A stretch of DNA of 64,000 nucleotides, taken from assembly GCF_001467955.1 (NCBI RefSeq), contig NZ_LNYR01000012.1, forward strand, positions 634,411-698,410, in the 5' to 3' direction. This DNA comes from Legionella quateirensis. Its GTDB lineage: Bacteria > Pseudomonadota > Gammaproteobacteria > Legionellales > Legionellaceae. Every line of letters starts with the position of its first letter. The first letter of the stretch is position 1. Below the pieces are notes generated by a model that saw nothing but the letters and a program-made list of their open reading frames with translations, ran no database searches and was not told the DNA's origin. This document shows positions 40,379 through 50,505 of this stretch, piece by piece. The translations under genes were made by a program, and so were the position numbers.

Positions 40379-42450
40379 AACAACTGTAACATTGAAATAT
40401 CAGCAACGCCTTGTAGTAAATTATTTAATTTTGATAACAAGGCCAGACGATTCTTTTTCACTGCCGTATCTTCTACCATAACCATTACATGATCAAAAAA
40501 TGCATCTACAGGCTCTTTAAGGCTGGCTAACTGTTTAAGCAATGAACCATAGTTGGCATCTCTATATAAAGAATCAGTAGATTCTGTTACCGATTTTATA
40601 TGAGTATACAGTGCTTTTTCGGCCCCTTCCTCTAGAATATTGACATTGATCTCCGCTTCCAAATCGCTTTTGTCTGCATGAGCCAATAGATTATTCACCC
40701 GTTTACATGCGGCAGAAAGCGATGCGGCTTCAGGCAGGGTAATAAAAAGTTTCAAAGCATTCAGTCGCAAATCCAAATCATAGAGCCAGTCGTCCTGTCG
40801 AGCACGTACAGCTTGTACCAGATCAGCACTCACTCCCTGGCCTTGATAATAGGATTGCAGTCTCTCAAGGATAAATACCTTTAATTCAAGAGCAGCGGTC
40901 TTATCCATACTGACCGTATCGCCATAGTTTACTATGGCTTCATCAATCAATGTAGCTAAATTAAGAGGTAAAGGTGTCGCTATTAATAATCGGACTACAG
41001 CCAAAGCATGTCGTCGCAATTTGAACGGATCTTTCACTCCGGATGGTTTTTGGCCAATAGCGAAAATACCAACTAATGTATCGATTCTATCAGCTAATGA
41101 CAGTGCCAGTCCTAATCCTGATTCAGGAAGCATATCAGCAGCAAATCGAGGCATATATTGCTCGTTCAAAGCGTGTGCCACCGTAAGGTCTTCACCGTCA
41201 TTTAACGCATAATAATAACCCATCAATCCTTGTAACTCAGGAAACTCGCCAACCATACCCGTCATCAGATCGCATTTACTTAATATCGCAGCGCGTTCTG
41301 CTTGCTTAATTGATAAATTAAGAGCCTGACTTAAATGATGCATCAACGCTTTTACCCGTAACGCCTTATCATGTAAAGTTCCAAGTTTTACCTGAAACAC
41401 TACCTGTTCTGTTGAAGGTATATGTTCACTTAAAGGTTGCTTTTTATCCTGTCTGAAAAAAAATGCGGCATCACTTAATCTCGCACGCATCACTTTTTCA
41501 TTACCTGCTACTACCTGCTGAGGGTTGGAACTGGCTATATTCGCTACTGTAATAAAATGCGGTAACAATGTACCGTGCTTATCCTTCAAGGCAAAACATT
41601 TTTGATGAGATTGCATTGAAGCAATTAATGCTTCAGCCGGGACATCCAGAAACTCTTTTTCAAAATTAGCTACTAATGCCTGAGGCCATTCCACTATAGA
41701 GGTGACCTCATTAACCAAATCTTCAGGCATAATTGCACTGGCATGTAGCGACTCAGCTAATTGATTCACTTGCTCTTGAATCATACTTCGACGCGTTGCA
41801 AAATCAGCGATAACAAACGATTCACGCAGTTGATCTTCATAACTTCGAGCGTTGGTTATTTTTATTTTTTGTGGATGGTGAAATCGATGTCCACGACTTT
41901 CACGTCCAGACTTAACACCAAGAATCTCATGCTCAAGAACTTCATCACCATAAAGCATTACCGCCCAATGAACGGGTCTGGCAAACTCTTCATCACCATC
42001 ACCCCATCGCATGGGTTTAGCAATAGGAAGAGAGGCTATGGATTGAGCAACCAATGATGGTAATAAGGTCTTTGTTTGTGAACCTGTGTTTTGAATGTCA
42101 CAAACCATCCAATCGCCCTTATCCGTTTGAATTCGGGTCAGTGCTTCCACAGAGACACCGCAGGATTTTGCAAAACCTGTTAATGCAGGAGTAGGATTTC
42201 CATCCTTATCATACGCTGCAACCGCAGCTGGTCCTTTACGAGTCACCGTCTGACTTTCTTGCTCTGACTGTAAATCTCGAATTACAACAGCCAATCGTCT
42301 CGGAGTAGCGAATCGTTTCACTTCTCCATAACTTAGTTGCGCTTTATCTAATGCAGCGAGTAATTGATTAGCAAATTCATCAGCCAAAGGCCAGACTGCA
42401 GCTGAGGGTAACTCTTCGCACCCTAACTCAAAAATAAAATCATTGACCAT
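40375..42450 (-). CDS. glyS: Glycine-tRNA ligase, beta subunit
   Basis: A 691-residue subunit of the alpha2-beta2 glycyl-tRNA synthetase, providing tRNA recognition. It begins [19 protein letters not shown], includes [59 protein letters not shown] and [14 protein letters not shown], and ends with the anticodon-binding DALR-like domain. ATG 42450 follows an AAGG box; the GTG at 42453 is the alternative. The start lies 11 bp inside the end of glyQ. Confidence 0.96.
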   Translation of the reverse strand: MVNDFIFELGCEELPSAAVWPLADEFANQLLAALDKAQLSYGEVKRFATPRRLAVVIRDLQSEQESQTVTRKGPAAVAAYDKDGNPTPALTGFAKSCGVSVEALTRIQTDKGDWMVCDIQNTGSQTKTLLPSLVAQSIASLPIAKPMRWGDGDEEFARPVHWAVMLYGDEVLEHEILGVKSGRESRGHRFHHPQKIKITNARSYEDQLRESFVIADFATRRSMIQEQVNQLAESLHASAIMPEDLVNEVTSIVEWPQALVANFEKEFLDVPAEALIASMQSHQKCFALKDKHGTLLPHFITVANIASSNPQQVVAGNEKVMRARLSDAAFFFRQDKKQPLSEHIPSTEQVVFQVKLGTLHDKALRVKALMHHLSQALNLSIKQAERAAILSKCDLMTGMVGEFPELQGLMGYYYALNDGEDLTVAHALNEQYMPRFAADMLPESGLGLALSLADRIDTLVGIFAIGQKPSGVKDPFKLRRHALAVVRLLIATPLPLNLATLIDEAIVNYGDTVSMDKTAALELKVFILERLQSYYQGQGVSADLVQAVRARQDDWLYDLDLRLNALKLFITLPEAASLSAACKRVNNLLAHADKSDLEAEINVNILEEGAEKALYTHIKSVTESTDSLYRDANYGSLLKQLASLKEPVDAFFDHVMVMVEDTAVKKNRLALLSKLNNLLQGVADISMLQLL

Positions 42451-43345
42451 CACACACCTTTTGCATAGGGAAGCCCAAAGCTTCTCGAGCTTGATAATAA
42501 GCCTGAGCTACTGCTCTTGAAAGCTGTCTTACACGAAGAATAAAACGTTGTCTTTCAGTAACGGATATTGCTTTACGTGCATCAAGTAAATTGAATGAAT
42601 GTGAAGCTTTCATTACCATTTCATAAGCAGGAAGGGGCAGCTGCAAAGAAATCAGTTTTTGTGCCTCACTTTCGTAATAATCAAATTGTTTAAATAATTC
42701 TTCAACATTGGCATGCTCAAAATTATATGCCGACATTTCAACTTCATTTTGATGAAATACATCACCATAAGTCACAATACCCTGTGAATTTTTACACCAG
42801 GGTAATTCAAACAAATTATCAACACCCAAGACAAACATGGATATTCGTTCAAGTCCATAAGTTAATTCGCCAGTGACGGGTTTACATGCCAAACCACCTA
42901 CCTGTTGGAAATAGGTAAACTGAGAAACCTCCATACCATTTTGCCAGACTTCCCAACCTAACCCCCATGCGCCCAATGTTGGGGACTCCCAGTTATCCTC
43001 AACAAAGCGAATATCATCCGCCAGTGGATCAACACCCAAAGCGCGCAATGAATCAAGATATTTTTCCTGAATGTCCAGAGGAGAAGGTTTGAGTACTACC
43101 TGAAATTGATAGTAATGCTGAACTCTATTGGGGTTTTCACCATAACGTCCATCAGTAGGTCTTCTGGAGGGTTGCACGTAAGCCGCTGACCACGGTTCAG
43201 GACCAATAGCCCTTAAAAAAGTTGCAGGATGAAAAGTACCTGCCCCAACTTCCATATCCAGAGGTTGTAACAAAACACAACCTTGAGCAGCCCAATATTG
43301 CTGCAGCGTTAATATGATTTCTTGAAATGTAGTTGGTTTTGTCAT
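42440..43345 (-). CDS. glyQ: Glycine-tRNA ligase, alpha subunit
   Basis: Catalytic subunit of 301 residues of bacterial glycyl-tRNA synthetase. The family sequence is plain: [47 protein letters not shown] (class II motifs), [26 protein letters not shown] and [20 protein letters not shown]. It is first of a four-gene operon with glyS, gmhB and rsmJ. Confidence 0.97.
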   Translation of the reverse strand: MTKPTTFQEIILTLQQYWAAQGCVLLQPLDMEVGAGTFHPATFLRAIGPEPWSAAYVQPSRRPTDGRYGENPNRVQHYYQFQVVLKPSPLDIQEKYLDSLRALGVDPLADDIRFVEDNWESPTLGAWGLGWEVWQNGMEVSQFTYFQQVGGLACKPVTGELTYGLERISMFVLGVDNLFELPWCKNSQGIVTYGDVFHQNEVEMSAYNFEHANVEELFKQFDYYESEAQKLISLQLPLPAYEMVMKASHSFNLLDARKAISVTERQRFILRVRQLSRAVAQAYYQAREALGFPMQKVCDGQ

Positions 43346-43435
43346 GAAAATCTCAAAATTAACAAGTACGAGGTTTAGCGTAACACCCCGAATAATCTTA
43401 TTGCTTGATGATACATATCATCAACCCGAATTAAA

Positions 43436-43470
43436 TTTATTGAGACTACGCACAACATAGTCTCAATAAA
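43436..43470 (-). terminator. Terminator-like hairpin between the DsbA-type gene and glyQ
   Basis: A 13-bp perfect stem (43436-43448 with 43458-43470; arm TTTATTGAGACTA) has a 9-nt loop. It lies downstream of the DsbA-type gene and upstream of glyQ on the minus strand. Following bases on that strand are AT-rich (ATTTAATT), so termination of the DsbA transcript is plausible. Confidence 0.6.
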
Positions 43471-43548
43471 TCAGTACTTTTGGTAATTCATTTCGTTCGG
43501 GACAACGGTTTTAGATCCCGCATCACTCAGATGGGTTACTGAATTACT

Positions 43549-44334
43549 CTAGTTTCCAGCTGCTTTCTTTATAAGTTCCTGTAATGACTCTTCACTTGCT
43601 GCACCGGGAATAAATGAAGGCTCAGTTCCCGTTTTAAATTTGCCATCAGGAGTAGATGCAACGATAAAAGCAGGAGTTCCCATCAAGTGTAATTTTTCAG
43701 CCAATTGTCGATTCGCTTCCAGAATATCAGTTACATCTTTACTGTCCATGTCTTTCTTCAGCTTATCCATATTCAAGCCTAATGATTTAGCAGCATCCAT
43801 GACTAATTGATCATCAAGACGCTTTTCAATTTTCAATAAGGCCTCATGCATAGGTTGATATTTACCTTGCATGCCTGCAGCAAGAGCGGCTCTTGAAGCC
43901 ATTTCAGAGCTTTTGCCAAAAATAGGGAATTCTTTATAAATTACTCTTAAATCAGAATCTTTTTTAACTAAACTATCAATTATTGGAGACATTTTTTTAC
44001 AGTGAATGCATTGATAATCGAAAAACTCTACTATGGTGACAGATCCCTTGGCATTACCCACCGTTGTCAGTTTACTTTGAAAGAGTTGATCTGCGTTTTC
44101 CAATATTGCGGACTGTGCCTGCTGTTGCATATTTTGTTGTTGCTTTTGTTGTAATGCTTGAGAAGCTTCCAACAGAACCTCCGGGTTACTGACCAGATAA
44201 TCATGAACTATTTTTTCAATTTCTTTTTTTTGAGCATCAGACATAGGGGTGGTTGTAGCATCAGCGGCCATGGTCATGGGTGATACTAAAGAAGTTGCCA
44301 GTGCTCCTGCGGTTAAAAATTTTGAAAATTTCAC
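43549..44334 (-). CDS. dsbA2: DsbA2/Com1-type periplasmic thiol:disulfide oxidoreductase
   Basis: A 261-residue exported thioredoxin-fold protein. The signal peptide is MKFSKFLTAGALATSLVSPMTMA. A helical N-terminal extension of about 65 residues (Gln-rich, QALQQKQQQNMQQQAQ) fits the dimerisation arm of DsbA2/Com1 proteins. The active site is CIHC (Cys 109 and Cys 112), with the cis-proline in MGTPAFIVA. The start is GTG at 44334, supported by AGGGG six bases upstream. As I recall, L. pneumophila DsbA2 (lpg1841) is a dimeric oxidase/isomerase needed for a working Dot/Icm machine. That identity comes from architecture and gene order. Confidence 0.85.
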   Translation of the reverse strand: MKFSKFLTAGALATSLVSPMTMAADATTTPMSDAQKKEIEKIVHDYLVSNPEVLLEASQALQQKQQQNMQQQAQSAILENADQLFQSKLTTVGNAKGSVTIVEFFDYQCIHCKKMSPIIDSLVKKDSDLRVIYKEFPIFGKSSEMASRAALAAGMQGKYQPMHEALLKIEKRLDDQLVMDAAKSLGLNMDKLKKDMDSKDVTDILEANRQLAEKLHLMGTPAFIVASTPDGKFKTGTEPSFIPGAASEESLQELIKKAAGN

Positions 44335-44541
44335 ACAATTCCCCTTATTAATGGTTAACTAATAATTTAAGTTAATATCGGCAGTTTACTCAAATAGATT
44401 CACTACCGCACTGAATTTTAATTGAATCCAGTTTCTTTAGCCAGTCGCACCCTAGCATCGACAAGAGAAAAATTCAACATTAAATAACGAATACTTACAA
44501 AGACTAATGCTCTTTTCGTTAACCTGGGTACAACCGTTACT

Positions 44542-46722
44542 TTAAAAATGAGAACATTCACCAACAACTGTTAAATTAGCATAGGCCAAAACCAGCCATT
44601 TTACCCCATGTTCACTAAATTTAACCTGCACTCGTGTATGAGCGCCACTTCCTTCAACCGCAAGAACAACACCTTGTCCAAATTTTGCATGAACGACATT
44701 TTGTCCCATCGGTATTCCTGAAGATTCGGCTGCCGAAGGAATTGGACTTCGTGAACTTGTCCCAGGCTTAAATCGTGCCTTGACACGCACTTCATCTATC
44801 AGTTGTTCGGGTAATTCACGTAAAAAACGTGATGGTCTATGATATTCCTCTCGCCCATATTGTCGCCGGACTTCAGCATAGGACAGGATCAGTTTGCGCA
44901 TAGCCCGAGTCATTCCGACATAACACAGCCGACGCTCCTCTTCCAAACGCCCCGGCTCTTCTAGAGATTGCTTTCCTGGAAAGACCCCTTCTTCCATACC
45001 GACCAAAAATACTATGGGAAATTCAAGGCCTTTGGCTGCATGTAAGGTCATTAAATGGACGTAGCGTTCATGTTCCTCCGCCTGCATCTCACCGGCTTCA
45101 AGTGATGCATGAGCTAAAAATGCATTGACCAGAGGTAGTTCATCTTCTTCATCCTGCTCGTATCGGAATTGTTTGGCCGCATTAATTAACTCCTGAAGGT
45201 TATCGAGCCGTGACTCCGATTTATCCCCTTTAATTTTGCTAAAGTGTGCATAAAGTCCACTTAATTGAATGACCTCTGATAATTGCTCATCCAATTCCAT
45301 AGAGACCGTTTTAATCTGTAATCGTTCAATCAATTCAATAAATCGCGATAAGGACGAACCGGATCTCTGTGCCATTTCCCCTGATTGTAAAAGATGCTTC
45401 GCGGCATTCCATAATGAGCACTGCTCTGTTTTGGCATGATATCGCAAATCTTCCAGTGTTTTTTCGCCGATTCCACGAGTAGGGAAATTAACTACCCGCT
45501 CAAATGCCGTGTCATCATTGGTATTCACCAGCAAACGCAGATATGCCAAAGTATCTTTGACCTCTGCCCTATCAAAAAATCGTACTCCGCCATAAATTCG
45601 GTATGCAATCCCTGAACGCAATAATGCTTCTTCTAATACTCGTGATTGCGCATTTGAACGATACAGTATGGCAATTTCATCAGCGCTACATCCCTGGTTA
45701 ATCTCCATCATAATCCGCTCTGCGACAAAGCGGGCTTCTTCCAACTCATTAAATGCACTGTATACAATTATTTTTTCACCAGTGCTCCCAGCAGTCCATA
45801 AGTCTTTACCCATACGTGAGTTGTTATTGGTAATTAATGCATTAGCTGCTTCAAGAATGGTCGCAGTCGAGCGATAATTTTGTTCTAATCTGATGATATG
45901 AGTATCTTTAAAATCTGTAGAAAATTTCTGAATGTTTTCTACCTTTGCGCCACGCCAGCCATAAATGGATTGATCGTCATCCCCTACCGCCAATACCGGA
46001 GTATTATCCCCTGCAAGCAAACGTATCCAGGCGTATTGGATCGTATTGGTATCCTGAAACTCATCAACCAGAATAGCCTGAAATCGTTGCCGGTAATGCG
46101 CCAGAATCTCCGGATTATCTCTCAATAATTCGTGGGTCCTCAATAAGAGTTCTGCAAAATCAATAACACCAGCTGTTTGACAAGCCTGCTCATAGGCACT
46201 ATAGATTGCAACCAAAGTTTTTGTTGGCCCATAAGATAAGGCATTCACGTGTTGAGGTCTTATACCTTCATCTTTCCTGCCATTAATAAAAGACTGGGCT
46301 TGTTTTACTGGCCATTGATCAGAATCCAGATTTAACGAAGCGATGACTCTTTTTATCACTCGAGCCTGATCTTCAGAATCCAGAATATGGAACTGTTCTG
46401 GTAAACGAGCTTCCTGATAATGACGACGCAACAAACGGTGACATAAGCCATGGAATGTTCCAACCCAGAGCCCCATTATTGGTGCAGTCAGCATGCTGCT
46501 TAATCGTGTACGCATTTCACCAGCAGCCTTGTTTGTAAAAGTTACGGCCAGAATTCCATGTGGTGAAAGATGTTCTTTTTCGATTAACCAAGCAATACGA
46601 CTTACCAATACTCGCGTTTTACCGCTCCCGGCGCCAGCCAAAACCAACATGTTGTTTAAAGGTGCGGTAACAGCTTCACATTGTCTTTCATTCAAGCCTT
46701 TAAGGAGTGCTGTCATGATCAT
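44542..46722 (-). CDS. uvrD: DNA helicase II
   Basis: SF1A 3'-5' helicase of 726 residues for nucleotide-excision and mismatch repair. It has MLVLAGAGSGKTRVLVSRIAWL (Walker A), TFTNKAAGEMR, ILVDEFQDTN, VGDDDQSIYGWRGA, RLEQNYRST, LMTLHAAKGLEFPIVFLVGMEEG and VGMTRAMRKLILSYAE. The C-terminal end has the Tudor-like module VVHAKFGQGVVLAVEGSGAHTRVQVKF known from UvrD/PcrA. Length matches UvrD (about 720), not Rep. Confidence 0.95.
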   Translation of the reverse strand: MIMTALLKGLNERQCEAVTAPLNNMLVLAGAGSGKTRVLVSRIAWLIEKEHLSPHGILAVTFTNKAAGEMRTRLSSMLTAPIMGLWVGTFHGLCHRLLRRHYQEARLPEQFHILDSEDQARVIKRVIASLNLDSDQWPVKQAQSFINGRKDEGIRPQHVNALSYGPTKTLVAIYSAYEQACQTAGVIDFAELLLRTHELLRDNPEILAHYRQRFQAILVDEFQDTNTIQYAWIRLLAGDNTPVLAVGDDDQSIYGWRGAKVENIQKFSTDFKDTHIIRLEQNYRSTATILEAANALITNNNSRMGKDLWTAGSTGEKIIVYSAFNELEEARFVAERIMMEINQGCSADEIAILYRSNAQSRVLEEALLRSGIAYRIYGGVRFFDRAEVKDTLAYLRLLVNTNDDTAFERVVNFPTRGIGEKTLEDLRYHAKTEQCSLWNAAKHLLQSGEMAQRSGSSLSRFIELIERLQIKTVSMELDEQLSEVIQLSGLYAHFSKIKGDKSESRLDNLQELINAAKQFRYEQDEEDELPLVNAFLAHASLEAGEMQAEEHERYVHLMTLHAAKGLEFPIVFLVGMEEGVFPGKQSLEEPGRLEEERRLCYVGMTRAMRKLILSYAEVRRQYGREEYHRPSRFLRELPEQLIDEVRVKARFKPGTSSRSPIPSAAESSGIPMGQNVVHAKFGQGVVLAVEGSGAHTRVQVKFSEHGVKWLVLAYANLTVVGECSHF

Positions 46723-46916
46723 AAATTAATTCCAATCGAACATAGAGAGCGCATTATCTTCAATTTAACTCATAAAGACAAAGGTAATATTCAGGTCTCT
46801 GATATAAATTTCAGCTGACACTGCTATTGCTTTAAAGCTATACAGAGCGCAGAATAATGTGATTTCTGTATTGCAGTTAATTAAAGTATAATATACAAAA
46901 ATTCTAAAGGACTAAT

Positions 46917-47876
46917 ATGCATTCCCTCTACCCAGCAATTAAACCTTATGCCCAACATGAGATCATGGTAAGCAAACCCCATGTACTCTATGTTGAAGAA
47001 ACAGGGAATCCGGAAGGAATTCCTGTGATCGTCCTGCATCCAGGACCAGGGGCTGAAGCGGATCCGCATCTAAGACGTTTTTTTGATCCGCAGCGTTATC
47101 GAATAATCCTGTTTGACCAACGAGGTTGTGGACGTTCTACTCCCCATCTTGAAATTAAAGAAAATACTACGTCATTACTGCTGGATGATATTGATGCAAT
47201 TAGAGATTTCCTGAAGCTATCCGAGTTTGTAATTTGCGGTGGTGGCTGGGGCTCATTATTAGCATTACTTTATGCCCAAAAATTCCCTCAACAAATTAAA
47301 GCATTACTGTTGCATCAAATCTTTTTAGGCAGACAACAGGATATTGATTGGTTCTACAAACATGGCGCAAGTCTCGTTTACCCTGATTATTGGCAAGAAT
47401 TTATTAGTCTGGTTCCAGAGAACATGCTCCATAATGTTCCGCAATTTTATGCAGATTGTCTGCAAGGTTCCAATGATCTGATTCGAATGAGTGCTGCAAA
47501 AAACTGGGCACTATGGCAAGCACGATGCAGCAGTTTACAACCGCATCTCTACGTCATTGATCAATACAGCGATCCTCATTTTGCCCTTGCTCTTGCTACC
47601 CTGGAATCACATTTCATCAATAATCATTATTTTATCGAAGAAAATCAGGTGATGGCACAAGTGAATAAAATCAGACACATTCCCACTTATATTGTACACG
47701 GACGATTTGATCTGGTGAGCCCATTAGCCAGTGCGTGGGAGCTTCATCAGGCAATTCCCGCATCAAATCTTAGAATTGTACGCGATGCAGGGCATTCTGA
47801 CAGAGAGTCTGGAATAATTGATGCGCTGATTTATGCGACCAAAGAGATTTCGAAACAAGGATTGGATGCATGTTAA
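46917..47876 (+). CDS. Proline iminopeptidase homologue lacking the catalytic serine
   Basis: An alpha/beta hydrolase of 319 residues aligning by eye with proline iminopeptidase (family S33) over its full length: FFDPQRYRIILFDQRGCGRSTPH and, near the end, YIVHGRFDLVSPLASAWELHQAIP and DAGHS, which supply the Asp and His. The nucleophile elbow, normally GGSWGS, reads GGGWGS: residue 110 is Gly (codon GGC at 47244-47246, one base from the serine codon AGC). The oxyanion motif HGGPG reads HPGPG (residues 41-45). The frame is otherwise intact. It may be a pseudoenzyme or have a changed role. It overlaps dtd by 7 bp. Confidence 0.85.
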   Translation: MHSLYPAIKPYAQHEIMVSKPHVLYVEETGNPEGIPVIVLHPGPGAEADPHLRRFFDPQRYRIILFDQRGCGRSTPHLEIKENTTSLLLDDIDAIRDFLKLSEFVICGGGWGSLLALLYAQKFPQQIKALLLHQIFLGRQQDIDWFYKHGASLVYPDYWQEFISLVPENMLHNVPQFYADCLQGSNDLIRMSAAKNWALWQARCSSLQPHLYVIDQYSDPHFALALATLESHFINNHYFIEENQVMAQVNKIRHIPTYIVHGRFDLVSPLASAWELHQAIPASNLRIVRDAGHSDRESGIIDALIYATKEISKQGLDAC

Positions 47877-48307
47877 CGGTTATTCAACGTGTTACCGAGG
47901 CGCGAGTTGAAGTAAATAAAACTACGATAGGTAAAATAGAGCAAGGATTGATGATCCTTTGCGGATTCGAACCTGATGATACTGAGAATCAATTAAAACG
48001 TATGCTCGATAAGTGCATCAACTACCGTATTTTTGATGATGGCCAGGGCAAAATGAATTTAAGTCTGAAAGAGGTCAATGGAGGGCTTTTATTAGTACCG
48101 CAATTTACTTTAATGGCTGATACGCAAAAAGGCCTCCGGCCAAGCTTTTCAAATGCTGCACCACCTGAACTGGGACGACAACTCTTCGATCAATTATTGA
48201 GCATGGCTCATCAGGCCTATCCCAAGACAGAATGTGGAAGTTTTGGAGCCAACATGCAGGTTCATCTGTGTAACGATGGACCAGTTACCTTTTTAATGAA
48301 GTTTTAA
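47870..48307 (+). CDS. dtd: D-aminoacyl-tRNA deacylase
   Basis: A 145-residue enzyme that removes D-amino acids from mischarged tRNA. It starts MLTVIQRVTEARVEVNKTTIGKI. LLVPQFTLMADTQKGLRPSFSNAAPPELG contains the SQFTL-like segment (here PQFTL) and the A-P-P region near the cross-subunit GP motif, and the end has GSFGANMQVHLCNDGPVTFLM. The catalytic-site GPVT is present. It overlaps the iminopeptidase homologue, so the two are translated together. Confidence 0.94.
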   Translation: MLTVIQRVTEARVEVNKTTIGKIEQGLMILCGFEPDDTENQLKRMLDKCINYRIFDDGQGKMNLSLKEVNGGLLLVPQFTLMADTQKGLRPSFSNAAPPELGRQLFDQLLSMAHQAYPKTECGSFGANMQVHLCNDGPVTFLMKF

Positions 48308-48457
48308 ATCCAATCAAGATAATTCATACCTCAAACACGATTAGACCATCCTGGTTTATAGTTACAGGACTTACGAATTTCTTATCATAAGAGCTGTTTG
48401 CAAGAATCATAAACTGGTGTAACATCGATTTAAGTATCTAATAATTAGAAAAAAATT

Positions 48458-49210
48458 ATGCGCTTAATTGTAACATGTGCAACTATGGTGAGTTCTTTAT
48501 TGTTAACAGGATGTGCTCATAAAGGGACTAATCCCATAGACCCTTATGAGCCATTTAATCGCAAAGTTCATAACTTTAATATGGCTTTTGATGCGACCAT
48601 GTTAAAACCCCCAACAAAACTTTATGTTGCGGTTGTACCTGCAGTAGTTCGTAAAGGGGTTGATAATGCATTTAATAACCTCGATATGATACCCACTGTT
48701 GCAAATGATATATTGCAAGCTAAAGGAAAATGGGCAATAAGGGACTCTTGGCGTTTTGCCATTAACTCGACCATTGGTGTGGTTGGGATATTCGATGTGG
48801 CCAATAAATTCGGACTGCCCCCTCATTATAATGATTTAGGGCTTACATTTGCCAAGTGGGGTGATAAAAAATCACCCTATATTGTCATACCCTTCCTAGG
48901 TCCCAGTACAGTCAGAGACGGCTCGGGATGGCTGTTCCAATTCGCCCTCTGGAGTCCTTATGTTTATATGAACAATGATGCTCTTGCCTTTGGATTGATT
49001 GGGTTAAGATATGTTGACTTGCGTTCACAACTTTTTGAAACGGAACGTTTAATGAATGAAGCATTAGATCAATATTCATTTATTCGTGATGCCTATTTAC
49101 AGCATAGAACGTACCTGATTACCGGAGCGGAACAAGACAATGGTTCTCTCTATGCTCAAGATGTTCAGGCAGATGAATCAGCAGCAGCCAACGATTATGT
49201 TGATGAATAA
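48458..49210 (+). CDS. mlaA: MlaA/VacJ outer-membrane phospholipid-transport lipoprotein
   Basis: Outer-membrane lipoprotein of 250 residues that removes phospholipids from the outer leaflet for retrograde Mla transport. The lipobox is LLTGC (Cys 19). The mature family segments follow: DPYEPFNRKVHNFNMAFDATMLKP, GVDNAFNNLDMIPTVANDILQ, WRFAINSTIGVVGIFDVANKFGL, FAKWGDKKSPYIVIPFLGPSTVRDG and the YVDLRSQLFETERLMNEALDQYSFIRDAYLQHR tail. Monocistronic, with a strong terminator. The other Mla genes are not in this window. Confidence 0.95.
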   Translation: MRLIVTCATMVSSLLLTGCAHKGTNPIDPYEPFNRKVHNFNMAFDATMLKPPTKLYVAVVPAVVRKGVDNAFNNLDMIPTVANDILQAKGKWAIRDSWRFAINSTIGVVGIFDVANKFGLPPHYNDLGLTFAKWGDKKSPYIVIPFLGPSTVRDGSGWLFQFALWSPYVYMNNDALAFGLIGLRYVDLRSQLFETERLMNEALDQYSFIRDAYLQHRTYLITGAEQDNGSLYAQDVQADESAAANDYVDE

Positions 49211-49216
49211 ATCCTG

Positions 49217-49260
49217 AAAATCAGCACCATGCCACAGTGTTGCATGGTGCTGATTTTTTA
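49217..49260 (+). terminator. Strong rho-independent terminator of mlaA
   Basis: A 16-bp perfect stem (AAAATCAGCACCATGC at 49217-49232 with 49242-49257) has a 9-nt loop and is followed by T residues. It starts six bases after the mlaA stop. Confidence 0.9.
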
Positions 49261-49274
49261 GATGAATGCTCAGA

Positions 49275-49337
49275 ATTTGCTGAAATTTCTCTCAAACAAA
49301 TGGTACTAGTCAAATTAATTTCGATCAGATCATAGTC
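49275..49337 (-). pseudogene. Relic of a second gshB (3' fragment)
   Basis: Read on the minus strand, 49337 to 49278 gives DYDLIEINLTSTICLREISA without a stop. The C-terminal region of the intact GshB encoded just downstream on the same strand reads GDYLTEINVTSPTCLREISA. By hand the two DNA stretches agree at about 49 of 60 positions with no gaps. Similarity ends on both sides; a stop codon lies three codons upstream and the other end runs into the mlaA terminator. This looks like the remnant of a duplicated or earlier gshB. Confidence 0.72.
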
Positions 49338-49361
49338 GTCAGGCTAAGGAAAAAATCAAAA

Positions 49362-49480
49362 AGTAGCCCGGATGAAGCACAGCGAAATCCGGGAAGGCTA
49401 TGCGCAGCATAGTACCATTTAATCGGTGCCCACTTCGCGGGACTTCCCGGATTACGTGCTTCGCAATTCATCGGGCTACT
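49362..49480. repeat. AGTAGCCCGGATGAAGC-type imperfect inverted repeat
   Basis: AGTAGCCCG (49362-49370) pairs with CGGGCTACT (49472-49480). Inside, AAATCCGGGAAG (49385-49396) pairs with the CTTCCCGGATTA region (49443-49454), broken by mismatches. The 119-bp element fills most of the gap between mlaA and gshB, which holds no other gene apart from the gshB relic. Similar TAGCCCGGATGAAG sequences are common intergenic repeats in gammaproteobacteria. Confidence 0.75.
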
Positions 49481-49557
49481 ATTATGCTTAGCCTAGCGAG
49501 TATGGGTCTAAACCTAACCAACTTGCTCTCTATTCCCCATCCGATATACAGCAATTA

Positions 49558-50505
49558 TTACTGACGAAGCTTCTCAAGGCTGCGAAGAAAATCACCCGAA
49601 ATATCCAATCCTGTTTCTGCTGAAATTTCTCTCAAACAGGTAGGGCTTGTCACATTAATTTCGGTCAGATAATCGCCTATCACGTCGATACCAACAAAGT
49701 ACAAACCTTTAGCCTTTAGCACAGGCCCAATTTGTTCACATATCCAGCGATCTCTAGCCGAGATAGGGACAACTTCTCCTCTGCCTCCAGCTGCCAAATT
49801 ACCTCGTAACTCACCTTGAGCGGGAATTCGCGCCAGGGCATAGGGTACGGGTTCACCATTAATCACAAGAATCCGCTTGTCTCCTGTAGTTACTATTTCA
49901 GGAATATAGCATTGTGCCATGATGCAATTGCTTTGCCCTTTTGTTAATACTTCAAGAATAACCGACAAATTTCTTCCTTGCTCATCAACATGAAATACGG
50001 AGCTTCCCCCCATACCTTCCAATGGTTTAAAAATAACGTTTTTATGTTTTTGCCAAAATGCTTTTAATCGTTTGATGTCTCTGGACACCAAGGTATCAGG
50101 ACAACACTGAGGAAAATTCAAGGTAAAAAACTTCTCATTGGCATCACGCAAGCTTTGAGGTTTATTAGCAACCAAAACCCCCTCTCGTTCTGCGAGTTCC
50201 AATGCGTACGTGCTATAAATGTATTCTAAATCAAAGGGAGGATCCTTGCGCATGAGTATTATATCAAAATCGCTTAATGGTTTTTCACCTAAATCCTTTA
50301 TTTCTGCCCATTGAGAACTGTGTACATCACCTATACTGATCTCATGCACATGAGCGTAAGAATGCCCTGCACTGCAAAACATATCTTCCTGGGTAAAATA
50401 GACACATGACCAGCCCATAGCTTTAGCGCTGGATATCATTGCAATAGTTGTATCTTTATAGGGTTTCAACCGATGCAAGGGATCCATTAGTACAGCAAGT
50501 CTCAT
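49558..50505 (-). CDS. gshB: Glutathione synthetase
   Basis: ATP-grasp ligase of 315 residues joining glycine to gamma-glutamylcysteine. It has the MDPLHRLKPYKDTTIAMISSA N-terminus, FDIILMRKDPPFDLEYIYSTY, VIFKPLEGMGGSSVFHV (ATP-grasp loop), GDKRILVINGEPVPYALARIPAQGELRGNLAAGG and the C-terminal EINVTSPTCLREI with Mg-binding residues. Its ATG overlaps the gshA stop (TAATG), so the two steps of glutathione synthesis are coupled. A decayed partial copy lies downstream. Confidence 0.96.
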   Translation of the reverse strand: MRLAVLMDPLHRLKPYKDTTIAMISSAKAMGWSCVYFTQEDMFCSAGHSYAHVHEISIGDVHSSQWAEIKDLGEKPLSDFDIILMRKDPPFDLEYIYSTYALELAEREGVLVANKPQSLRDANEKFFTLNFPQCCPDTLVSRDIKRLKAFWQKHKNVIFKPLEGMGGSSVFHVDEQGRNLSVILEVLTKGQSNCIMAQCYIPEIVTTGDKRILVINGEPVPYALARIPAQGELRGNLAAGGRGEVVPISARDRWICEQIGPVLKAKGLYFVGIDVIGDYLTEINVTSPTCLREISAETGLDISGDFLRSLEKLRQ

